Below, piece by piece: positions 1 to 6,819 of a DNA stretch of 64,000 nucleotides (positions are counted from its first letter, which is position 1; each line of letters starts with the position of its first letter). The DNA is from Bacillus sp. Y1 (GTDB lineage: Bacteria; Bacillota; Bacilli; Bacillales; Cytobacillaceae), in the NCBI RefSeq assembly GCF_003586445.1, contig NZ_CP030028.1, positions 4,168,501 to 4,232,500 of the forward strand, given 5' to 3'. Both the position numbers and the translations under genes were made by a program. Under the pieces are notes generated by a model. It was not told where the DNA came from and searched no databases. It worked only from the letters and a program-made list of their open reading frames with translations.

Positions 1-422
1 CCCACATCGCCTTTTTTCTTAAAAATTTCCATGATGGCTGGATAAACCGCTGTATCTATGAAAGAGTTCGCCACTCCGCCTAGTAAAGCAAATGCGTAGG
101 CAACATACATACTTGGTGAGAATACAAGACCAATAAAATAAGTGACATAAGCTGTAATACCAATTAATCCAGATACTCTTCTTCCAAATTTATCTGATAG
201 TGGTCCTGCAATGGGAAGCGAGATTAAACGTCCCAAACCTAATGCAGCAATGACCGTAAGCACCATACTAACGTCAAATGTACCGTCCGTTAATGTGGTA
301 GCCCCCCATTTTTCTGCAAAGTTCTGCTTGTATTGCGCTAAGATGGATACTCCAATTCCGTGTACTAAATAAGTAAAATAAAGTGCGAATGCGATTGGAT
401 AATATTTTTTATTTGTCTCCAT
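1..422 (-). CDS. MFS transporter, YdiN/YdiM-like, 3' end cut by window edge
   Basis: The first 140 residues of a major facilitator are visible; the rest lies outside the window. They begin METNKKYYPIAFALYFTYL and contain MFS motif A (GPLSDKFGRR, about residues 75-84) between hydrophobic segments. The start is the ATG at 422, preceded by AAAGGAG. It lies directly downstream of a YdiB-like quinate/shikimate dehydrogenase, the same pairing as E. coli ydiN-ydiB, so uptake of quinate, shikimate or a related cyclohexane carboxylate is likely but inferred. An inverted repeat sits just upstream at 443-460. The substrate cannot be read from sequence. Confidence 0.8.
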   Translation of the reverse strand, partial: METNKKYYPIAFALYFTYLVHGIGVSILAQYKQNFAEKWGATTLTDGTFDVSMVLTVIAALGLGRLISLPIAGPLSDKFGRRVSGLIGITAYVTYFIGLVFSPSMYVAYAFALLGGVANSFIDTAVYPAIMEIFKKKGDV

Positions 423-442
423 ACCTTCTTCTCCTTTCAAAT

Positions 443-460
443 TTGTGAATCACTTCACAT
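443..460. promoter_or_regulatory. Inverted repeat operator candidate upstream of MFS gene
   Basis: TTGTGAA, 4-base spacer TCAC, TTCACAT: an inverted repeat with one mismatch, 21 bases before the MFS start codon. Read on the minus strand it nearly duplicates the repeat at 1439-1456, spacer included. It fits the outline of Rex or Crp/Fnr-family sites, but the conserved spacer suggests a dedicated regulator. Confidence 0.5.
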
Positions 461-513
461 TATTAATGAAAAAAATTTATTTATTAGTGAAAGGAATACT
501 ATTCCTTTCTCTT

Positions 514-1395
514 TTAAAACATTTGCTCTTTTACATACTCAACAGGCATATCCTCGCCAGTCCAAAGCTTAAATGCTGCTGCACCTTGCCAAAGCATCAT
601 GCCTAAACCATTGATTACTTTCGCACAACCAGCTTCTTCTGCTAATTCTAGTAATCTTGTTTTACGTGGAATGTATACGACATCAGATACAATAAGCTCT
701 GGTCTTAACCAAGATGCATCTGGCACCACGCTCTCACCTTCTAACGGTTTCATTCCTACACCTGTTGCATTTGTAAGAATATCGCTAGTTGCAATTTCTT
801 CCTTTAATCGATCGGCATCATCAAGATTGTAAACCGTCGCCTTACAATTGATTCCTTCTATTTCTTCGTTAATGATTTGGGCATTCTTTAATGCACGATG
901 GTAAAAGTCGTCCTCACGGTTGAAAATCGAGATTTCAGCCACTCCATCCAAGGCTGCTTGAATCGCAATCGCAGTCGCTGCTCCACCAGCACCCATCAAG
1001 GTCATTTTCTTGCCAACGACGTCCACACCTGCTTCTTTTAATGCTCTCATATATCCAGTTCCGTCTGTAATATGACCGATTAGCTTTCCGTTTTCATTAA
1101 CCACTGTATTCACTGCACCCGTAAACTGAGCAGCAGGAGAAAGTTCATCTAATAATGGAAGGATTTTCGTTTTATTAGGCATGGATACATTAAATCCTCT
1201 TACGCCTAACGCTCTCATTCCTGTTACTACATCGGATAACTGCTCATTTCCTACCTCAAATGCCATATATGCATAATTTAAACCACGCTCTCTTAATGAC
1301 ATGTTTTGCATAGCTGGTGATAATGAGTGTCCGATTGGGGTTGCTAAAAGTCCGATTAATTTTGTTCTACCATCGATGCGTCCTAAATCTGCCAT
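514..1395 (-). CDS. ydiB: Quinate/shikimate dehydrogenase, YdiB-like
   Basis: Reversible NAD(P)-dependent dehydrogenase of the AroE superfamily acting on shikimate and probably quinate. Visible: substrate motif PIGHSLSPAMQN near the N-terminus, catalytic Lys in SMPNK, Asp in TDGTG, Rossmann glycine motif GAGGAATAIA followed by NREDDF. The NRxDDF stretch and the C-terminal LLWQGAxxFxLWTG resemble YdiB more than biosynthetic AroE. I use the ATG at 1395, which has GGAGG 8 bases upstream; an in-frame TTG at 1410 overlaps that site. 293 residues. It is followed 91 bases later by the transporter gene, each with its own inverted repeat. A catabolic or salvage role is inferred. Confidence 0.85.
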   Translation of the reverse strand: MADLGRIDGRTKLIGLLATPIGHSLSPAMQNMSLRERGLNYAYMAFEVGNEQLSDVVTGMRALGVRGFNVSMPNKTKILPLLDELSPAAQFTGAVNTVVNENGKLIGHITDGTGYMRALKEAGVDVVGKKMTLMGAGGAATAIAIQAALDGVAEISIFNREDDFYHRALKNAQIINEEIEGINCKATVYNLDDADRLKEEIATSDILTNATGVGMKPLEGESVVPDASWLRPELIVSDVVYIPRKTRLLELAEEAGCAKVINGLGMMLWQGAAAFKLWTGEDMPVEYVKEQMF

Positions 1396-1438
1396 GTTCC
1401 TTGCCTCCAATTGAAATGTTGTTTTCCTAGTTGCTTAA

Positions 1439-1456
1439 TTGTGAAATGATTCACAA
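1439..1456. promoter_or_regulatory. Perfect TTGTGAA/TTCACAA inverted repeat upstream of ydiB-like gene
   Basis: TTGTGAA, spacer ATGA, TTCACAA, 7-bp perfect arms, about 45 bases upstream of the dehydrogenase start. It matches the minus-strand reading of the 443-460 repeat at 17 of 19 bases including the RTGA spacer. Confidence 0.55.
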
Positions 1457-1538
1457 AAATAAACAAAGTTTTTCTTTTTCTATCATGAATTCATGTTATG
1501 TCTTAATTGTATGGGGGAGAGAAAGGAAAGTCTAATTG

Positions 1539-1565
1539 AAAAAAACAGCCTGATTCATAGGCTGT
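1539..1565 (-). terminator. Rho-independent terminator, second of two after aroK
   Basis: Minus-strand hairpin ACAGCC/GGCTGT (1560-1565 with 1545-1550) followed by a T tract. It is in tandem with the hairpin at 1593-1620 and insulates the downstream ydiB-like gene from aroK. Confidence 0.75.
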
Positions 1566-1592
1566 CCCTATTAAAAATTCTAATAAAAACAG

Positions 1593-1620
1593 AAAAAGCC
1601 ATTCAGTTGAATGGCTTTTT
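1593..1620 (-). terminator. Rho-independent terminator after aroK
   Basis: AAAAAGCCATTC, loop AGTT, GAATGGCTTTTT: 12-bp perfect stem with T tracts on both strands, 10 bases beyond the shikimate kinase stop codon. Confidence 0.85.
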
Positions 1621-1629
1621 CCACACATA

Positions 1630-2190
1630 TTATCTTGGCTCATAAATATCCCAAGCAACTTTTAAAGAATCGACGATATAATCGGCGATCTCATCTGCTT
1701 CCTGAGTATCGGTTTTTACCTTTGAATGGTGGTATTGATAGATCTCTTGTCTACTATTAAAAAGCTCCAATATTTCATCAATATTCCGACCTTGAAGAAC
1801 CGGTCTTGAATCAATAATTAGACTAATACGATCCTTCCAATATTCCCACGATAAGTCTAGGAAAAACACGATACAATTTTTCAAACACGCTTCCCTTATA
1901 TCTTCTTGAAGAAACGCACCGCCCCCTAAAGAAAGAACAGAAAGCTTCTTCTTGCTTAATTCAGTAATTACTTCTTTTTCTTTCGCTCGGAAGGCTTTTT
2001 CCCCAATTTGTTTAAAAATTTCTGAAGTCGGTGCACCATATTCTTCTTCGATCACTTGATCGATATCTATAAAATCACGATAAAGCTTTTTAGCTACTAA
2101 TTTTCCAATGGTTGTTTTCCCCACACCCATGAAACCGATAAATACGATACTTTTCTCTCTTAACGGAACTTCTCTTAATGTCACTGTCAT
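1630..2190 (-). CDS. aroK: Shikimate kinase
   Basis: Phosphorylates shikimate to shikimate-3-phosphate in the chorismate pathway; cytosolic. Visible: Walker A GFMGVGKTT near residue 20, DIDQ for Mg/shikimate binding, GGG (SLGGGAF) and the lid residue region SRPVLQGR. The ending KVAWDIYEPR resembles B. subtilis AroK. The start is uncertain: GTG 2205, ATG 2190 and GTG 2184 are in frame. I use ATG 2190 because it gives 186 residues, the length I recall for B. subtilis AroK, although its GGAG is only 2 bases away; GTG 2184 has better spacing (8). It lies upstream of the ydiB-like gene but is separated from it by two terminators. Confidence 0.88.
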   Translation of the reverse strand: MTVTLREVPLREKSIVFIGFMGVGKTTIGKLVAKKLYRDFIDIDQVIEEEYGAPTSEIFKQIGEKAFRAKEKEVITELSKKKLSVLSLGGGAFLQEDIREACLKNCIVFFLDLSWEYWKDRISLIIDSRPVLQGRNIDEILELFNSRQEIYQYHHSKVKTDTQEADEIADYIVDSLKVAWDIYEPR

Positions 2191-2336
2191 CACTCCAACG
2201 TTCACTCCTATACTTAACCGAACGAAAGCATATTGTATTCTACCATGTTATCACTTTTTCGCATTTGTTCCAAAATAAATTTCTGAGAATTCAAGTTTTT
2301 TTATCACCAAATGATCAACTTTATGATACTATACAT

Positions 2337-2356
2337 ATATGAACATATGCTCATAT
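2337..2356. promoter_or_regulatory. ArsR/SmtB-type operator candidate
   Basis: ATATGA, 8-base centre, TCATAT, lying 27 bases before the regulator start codon. ArsR-family metal sensors such as CzrA and SmtB bind imperfect ATATGAAC..TCATAT repeats, so autoregulation with metal-induced release is likely. Confidence 0.6.
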
Positions 2357-2382
2357 GTTAAATTACTGATTAAAGGAGCTAG

Positions 2383-2694
2383 ATGATGGAACGTACTGAT
2401 CATTCTTTTCTTAACCAAACAACAGCGGATGAAGCTGCAAGGATTTTTAAAGCACTAGCTGATCCAACAAGAATTAAAATTTTATATCTACTCTCCCAAG
2501 AGGAATGCTCTGTGAGTCATATTACGGAAGTACTTGAGATGACTCAATCTGCCGTTTCACATCAACTTAGCACACTGAGAAAGCTCCGATTAGTCAAATA
2601 TCGTCGGGAAGGAAGCACCTTGTACTATTCATACGATGACGAACATGTTATCACGATTCTTCAGCAAGTCCTTTCCCATATTAATTGTAATTAG
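2383..2694 (+). CDS. czrA: ArsR/SmtB-family metal-responsive repressor, CzrA-like
   Basis: Winged-helix repressor of 103 residues, heading an operon with a CDF zinc exporter 11 bases downstream. The recognition helix region is SAVSHQLSTLRKLRLV (about 56-71). The C-terminal alpha-5 metal site reads Asp86, His88, His99, Cys102, with the exact CzrA spacing (2, 11, 3), but Cys replaces the last His. Zn(II) or a neighbouring metal (Co, Cd) is the likely inducer. AAAGGAG precedes two adjacent ATGs (2383, 2386); either could be used. Family assignment is firm, exact metal is inference. Confidence 0.88.
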   Translation: MMERTDHSFLNQTTADEAARIFKALADPTRIKILYLLSQEECSVSHITEVLEMTQSAVSHQLSTLRKLRLVKYRREGSTLYYSYDDEHVITILQQVLSHINCN

Positions 2695-2705
2695 GAGGGA
2701 TTCAC

Positions 2706-3659
2706 ATGGGTCATCACCATCATCACCACGGTCATGGGCATCATCACCATCATGGACATGACCATTGCCATGATCATTTTGATTCGCAGCGGGAAGGAAA
2801 CAAAAAGGGGTTATTAATCGCTTTATTTGTTACAACGGGAATTATGTTCGCCGAGTTTTTTGGGGGATTAATTACCAATAGTCTTGCACTATTGTCAGAT
2901 GCGGGGCATATGCTTAGTGATGCGAGCTCTTTGCTGCTTAGTGTGGTTGCTCTTTGGATTGCTTCTCGTCCGGCTACACCAAAGAAAACCTTTGGATTTT
3001 ACCGTTTTGAAGTATTAGCCGCCCTTTTTAATGGGGCTACATTATTTGTTATTGCTGGTTTTATCGTTTGGGAAGCATTTGAACGATTCTTTGAACCTCC
3101 GACTGTTGCAAGCGGTACGATGATCCTCATTGCTTGTATTGGTCTCGGAGCAAATTTAATTAGCGCTTGGTCTTTATTACGAAATGGTGATGTGAAAGAT
3201 AATGTCAATGTGAGAAGCGCCTATTTACATGTATTAGGAGATGCGTTAGGGTCTGTTGGGGCGATTATTGCTGGAATCGTGATGCTACTGTTTGGATGGT
3301 ATATTGCGGATCCCATTATTTCCGTCATTGTCGCATTATTAATTTTACGTAGTGCATGGGGTGTCATTTCTCATTCTCTTCATATACTAATGGAGGGAAC
3401 ACCACCATCTGTGAATCAAGAAGATGTAAAGAATGCTCTTGAATCGATTCAAGGTGTGATCGATGTACATGATCTCCATATTTGGACGATCACATCTGGA
3501 CTTCACTCTCTTACTTGTCATTTACTGGTGAAAGAGGAACACCATTCACAAACGATTTTACAAGAGGCGATTCGGACACTAAGCAGTCGATTCCACATTG
3601 ACCATTCTACGATACAAATTGAAACATCAACCGATTTACATCAAGCCCTAAAAATATAA
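2706..3659 (+). CDS. czcD: Cation diffusion facilitator, zinc/cobalt/cadmium exporter
   Basis: Six-TM CDF antiporter exporting Zn2+ (and probably Co2+/Cd2+) in exchange for protons. 317 residues. The first 24 residues hold 16 His in HHHHHH and HHHHH blocks, a cytosolic metal-trapping tail. The HxxxD pairs of the transport site are visible in TM2 (His68-Asp72) and TM5 (HVLGD); a C-terminal CDF cytoplasmic domain follows. GGAGG precedes the ATG. Co-transcribed with the ArsR regulator. Confidence 0.92.
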   Translation: MGHHHHHHGHGHHHHHGHDHCHDHFDSQREGNKKGLLIALFVTTGIMFAEFFGGLITNSLALLSDAGHMLSDASSLLLSVVALWIASRPATPKKTFGFYRFEVLAALFNGATLFVIAGFIVWEAFERFFEPPTVASGTMILIACIGLGANLISAWSLLRNGDVKDNVNVRSAYLHVLGDALGSVGAIIAGIVMLLFGWYIADPIISVIVALLILRSAWGVISHSLHILMEGTPPSVNQEDVKNALESIQGVIDVHDLHIWTITSGLHSLTCHLLVKEEHHSQTILQEAIRTLSSRFHIDHSTIQIETSTDLHQALKI

Positions 3660-3664
3660 AAAAA

Positions 3665-3690
3665 GTGCTCCCTTTCTAAATTGGGAGCAC
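3665..3690 (-). terminator. Terminator of terC, possibly bidirectional
   Basis: GTGCTCCC (3665-3672) pairs with GGGAGCAC (3683-3690). The strong T tract is on the minus strand, serving terC; the plus-strand tail is weaker but also follows the czcD stop. Confidence 0.8.
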
Positions 3691-3700
3691 CTTGCATATC

Positions 3701-4405
3701 TTAGTGAGAACCAGCTTTTTTCAGTTCAAATGTTTCTTCGTTCTGAGCTGCAAGCTGTTTCTTTTTCACGGTCATACGACCAGCTAATAAAACAGCAGCA
3801 ATGACTAGGATCTCAAAACCATACTTGATAAATCCGTTAGCAAAAATTCCATTTAGGAATCCTTCTCCAACGATCATTTTTGCTGCTGTCCAAGCTAGAA
3901 TAGCTGAACCAATGGTTACGATAACTGGGTAACGTTCGATCCATTTAATAATCATTGTACTACCCCACATAACAACAGGCACGGAAACAAGTAATCCAAT
4001 AATTACTAACGTCATATTCCCATGAGATGCACCTGCAATTGCCAGTACATTGTCTAGTCCCATTAACGCATCAGCGATGATCACCGTACGTATGGCTGCC
4101 CAGAATGTATCTCCGGCTTTTACGTCACCGTGGCTATCGTCATCAGTCAATAGCTTATAAGCGATCCAAACAAGTAATAGTCCACCTACTAGATGTAAAC
4201 CAGGGACCTTCAGTAACCAAACAACAGCAAGTGTTGCGACCACACGAATGATAATTGCTCCAAGTGAACCCCATAGTATAACTTTTTTCTGCTGTTCCTT
4301 TGGAAGATTTCTAGCTGCTAATCCAATAAGGATGGCATTATCACCGGCAAGAACTAAGTCAATAGCAATGATGGTAAGTAGTGCAGTTAAAAATTCTAGT
4401 TCCAT
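3701..4405 (-). CDS. TerC-family membrane protein, manganese-linked
   Basis: Integral membrane protein of the TerC family, 234 residues, about seven hydrophobic segments. The acidic TM motifs DLVLAGDNA (about 16-24) and DALMGLDNVLAI are the family's conserved metal-interacting segments. In Bacillus, YceF and YkoY of this family have been linked to Mn efflux and to metalation of secreted enzymes. The yybP-ykoY riboswitch in its leader supports a manganese role here directly. GGAGGG precedes the ATG by 7 bases. It is a stand-alone transcript ending at the 3665-3690 hairpin. Confidence 0.88.
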   Translation of the reverse strand: MELEFLTALLTIIAIDLVLAGDNAILIGLAARNLPKEQQKKVILWGSLGAIIIRVVATLAVVWLLKVPGLHLVGGLLLVWIAYKLLTDDDSHGDVKAGDTFWAAIRTVIIADALMGLDNVLAIAGASHGNMTLVIIGLLVSVPVVMWGSTMIIKWIERYPVIVTIGSAILAWTAAKMIVGEGFLNGIFANGFIKYGFEILVIAAVLLAGRMTVKKKQLAAQNEETFELKKAGSH

Positions 4406-4450
4406 AAATATTCCCTCCTAAAAATAAGTTCTTATCGATTTTTTTGCCTA

Positions 4451-4584
4451 CAAAATAAAGAGACCCTTGCCATTGTAGGCAAAGGTCTCGCTAAGCACAA
4501 GTAAAATGCCAACAAAGCCGATGGATTGCTCCATGGAATGACGACTTTGTTTCAGGAAAATTCCTGACGCTACTCCCCTTTACT
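4451..4584 (-). ncRNA. yybP-ykoY manganese riboswitch with terminator
   Basis: On the minus strand the leader contains AAGGGGAGTAGCGTC (near 4580), ACAAAGTCGTCA, CGGCTTTGTTGGCA and AGCGAGACCTTTGCC, the conserved core of the yybP-ykoY aptamer. It ends in a terminator: GAGACC..TTGCC pairs with GGCAA..GGTCTC (4460-4489), followed by CTTTATTTTG. Part of the terminator stem is the conserved aptamer strand, so Mn2+ binding should block termination and switch on terC. A possible -10 TATAAT is at 4613-4618. Confidence 0.92.
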
Positions 4585-4710
4585 GAGAAAGGAAAATCGA
4601 TATTCAAGTAATATTATACTATTACTATACTCTAATCAAAATGATTACATGACTATTATTACATAAATTTATTACTATTTGCAACTATAAAACTTGTAAC
4701 ATTTTCCCTT

Positions 4711-5421
4711 TTACAATAATTGAATGCCTTCAGGTAGCACCACTGCTTTTAAAATATCTACCTCTTCTATGCGCTTGTACGTATAGGAGGAACGATTTAA
4801 AAGGGCAGTATCTAAGTAAGCGGGGTGAGCCATGACTTCAATTTTTATTGGTTGGGTGAATCGTTCCTTAAGCTTGTCGAAGTACTCTGCTTCCAACCCG
4901 TCTCCATAAAAATCAAATAGGGCCACATCTGAGAACGGCTCGACTCCTTGAATTTGTTCTAATCCATTTGCTCTAACCGGTAAGTTATATTTTTTAGATA
5001 ATCGTTGAACAACCGGTAATAGCTCCTCAATCGTATGAACATGGTGATGACTATCCATATGAGTAAGAGGGACACCTGAGCTTAGGAACTTTTCAATTTG
5101 AGCTGTCCATTCTCTCTCCACCTCTTCAAGACGTATAGTCTCTTTTTTCGAGTGGAGCTCCGACAGGGAATAAAAGGATCCCTCTTCATTTGTAAGTGAC
5201 GAAACATCTTGTAAAAGAGGTATCCCGCATGTAAGGACTAAATGAATTCCGACTTGCAGGCTAGGATGCTCTTTTGCAAGCTGAATGGCCTGCTCCGTTC
5301 CTTCCATATTCATCATCATTGTGGCGGAATTCACAATTCCATTCAGATGAGAGTCAATAATCCCATAATTCACTCCAGAACTAAAACCAAAATCGTCTGC
5401 ATTTACAATTAATTGAATCAT
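4711..5421 (-). CDS. chbG: Carbohydrate deacetylase, ChbG/YdjC family
   Basis: Metal-dependent deacetylase; ChbG removes an acetyl group from chitooligosaccharides such as diacetylchitobiose-6-phosphate. Visible: N-terminal VNADDFG (Asp metal site), GIHL, and the His cluster HMDSHHHVHT. 236 residues from the ATG at 5421, which has AAGGAG 8 bases upstream; an earlier in-frame ATG at 5427 abuts that site. It follows the GH4 gene by 11 bases, the last gene of the PTS operon. Its presence makes chitobiose a likelier substrate of the operon than cellobiose. Confidence 0.88.
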   Translation of the reverse strand: MIQLIVNADDFGFSSGVNYGIIDSHLNGIVNSATMMMNMEGTEQAIQLAKEHPSLQVGIHLVLTCGIPLLQDVSSLTNEEGSFYSLSELHSKKETIRLEEVEREWTAQIEKFLSSGVPLTHMDSHHHVHTIEELLPVVQRLSKKYNLPVRANGLEQIQGVEPFSDVALFDFYGDGLEAEYFDKLKERFTQPIKIEVMAHPAYLDTALLNRSSYTYKRIEEVDILKAVVLPEGIQLL

Positions 5422-5432
5422 GTACATTCTCC

Positions 5433-6749
5433 TTATCTTAAAGTAAACTGTGGCAAATGCTCTTTATGCGCTTCTAACATTTCATTAAGAATCGTCTTCG
5501 CTGTTTGATCACTTGGAATAAAGGGATTCATAGTCATGGCTAGAAGGGCTGTATTATAGTTTCCAGTTACCGCTGCTTCAATGGCCACCTCTTCAAAGGA
5601 TTTCATATAACCAACTAGTCCTCTAACCGCTACTGGCAGTTCTCCCACACTAATTGGTTTCGGACCATCTTTTGTAATGACACAGCTTACTTCTACAGCG
5701 GCATGAGCAGGAAGATTAGAAATAGCCCCGTTATTTCTTGTGTTCACAGCTTGGATATCACGCTTATCTGTATACATCGAGTGGATCAATCGAACGGCTG
5801 CATCACTGTAGTAAGCTCCGCCTCTTTTTTCAAGCTGTGGAGGCTTGATGTCTAGACTTGGGTCCTTGTATAACTCGAATAAATCCTCTTCTAATCTTTT
5901 GACAACCTCCGCTCGAATATTTCCTTCACGGAATTTGTTGAGCTCTTCTTCTAGCATGTTACCAGACTTGTAATAATAATTATGATATGGACATGGAAGG
6001 ACATTTAATGCTTGTAAAAATTCAGGCTCCCATCCCATCGCATGAATATTTTGCATCGTAATCGCCTTGTTAGGATCTGTTAAAAGAGAAATAACTTCTT
6101 TTTTCACCGATTTTCCATTAACAAAAACATCCAATCCATACACCAGATGATTTAATCCAGCAAAATCGATTCTTACGCGACTGTGGTCAACGTCCAATAA
6201 TTTAGCAACTCCCATTTCCATCCCAATCGGAACATTGCAAAGCCCTACCACTTTTATTTTCGTATGTTTTAGTACGGCCTCTGTTACCATGCCAGCTGGG
6301 TTGGTGAAATTGATGAGCCACGCGTTCGGACAAAGTTCCTCCATCTCACGACAGATATCAAGAATTACCGGGATGGTACGGAATGCTTTAAACAGGCCTC
6401 CTGGTCCGTTCGTTTCTTGTCCCAACACTCCATGCTTTAACGGGATGCTTTCATCCAGTTTACGAGCCTCTAATAAGCCAACTCGCAATTGAGTTGTGAC
6501 ATAGTCTGCTCCTTCTAATGCTTTTCTTCGATCTAGCGTTAGGTAAACCTTGATCGGAAGCCCTGATTTTTCGACCATTCGTTTAGCTAAGTTTCCAACA
6601 ATATCGAGCTTTTCTTTTCCTGCCTCTATATCCACAAGCCATATTTCTCTTATTGGTAGTTCGTCATAATACTTAATAAATCCTTCAATTAATTCTGGCG
6701 TATAGCTAGATCCTCCGCCAATGGTTACAATTTTCAATCCTTTATTCAT
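5433..6749 (-). CDS. chbF: GH4 6-phospho-beta-glucosidase / diacetylchitobiose-6-phosphate hydrolase
   Basis: Family 4 glycosidase acting on PTS-phosphorylated disaccharides by an NAD+ and Mn2+-dependent redox mechanism. 438 residues. Visible: nucleotide motif IGGGSSYTPELIEG (about 10-23), substrate region GQETNGPGG, TNPAG, the metal-binding GLCNVP Cys and the GLNHL His. Resembles LicH/CelF/ChbF. GGAGG lies 7 bases before the ATG. It sits between the EIIC gene and chbG; a hairpin in the 70-base gap to EIIC may dose its expression. Cello- versus chitobiose specificity cannot be settled from motifs alone. Confidence 0.9.
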   Translation of the reverse strand: MNKGLKIVTIGGGSSYTPELIEGFIKYYDELPIREIWLVDIEAGKEKLDIVGNLAKRMVEKSGLPIKVYLTLDRRKALEGADYVTTQLRVGLLEARKLDESIPLKHGVLGQETNGPGGLFKAFRTIPVILDICREMEELCPNAWLINFTNPAGMVTEAVLKHTKIKVVGLCNVPIGMEMGVAKLLDVDHSRVRIDFAGLNHLVYGLDVFVNGKSVKKEVISLLTDPNKAITMQNIHAMGWEPEFLQALNVLPCPYHNYYYKSGNMLEEELNKFREGNIRAEVVKRLEEDLFELYKDPSLDIKPPQLEKRGGAYYSDAAVRLIHSMYTDKRDIQAVNTRNNGAISNLPAHAAVEVSCVITKDGPKPISVGELPVAVRGLVGYMKSFEEVAIEAAVTGNYNTALLAMTMNPFIPSDQTAKTILNEMLEAHKEHLPQFTLR

Positions 6750-6780
6750 GGTATGACCTCCTTATATTTTAAAAAGAAAC

Positions 6781-6812
6781 TCCCTGGGAAGATAAATCAC
6801 TTTGCCCAGGGA
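6781..6812 (-). terminator. Intra-operon hairpin between EIIC and GH4 genes
   Basis: TCCCTGGG pairs with CCCAGGGA (8 bp, 16-base loop); on the minus strand it is followed by GTTTCTTTTT. It probably gives partial termination or 3' end protection of the EIIC message. Confidence 0.6.
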
Positions 6813-6819
6813 ATCATTT

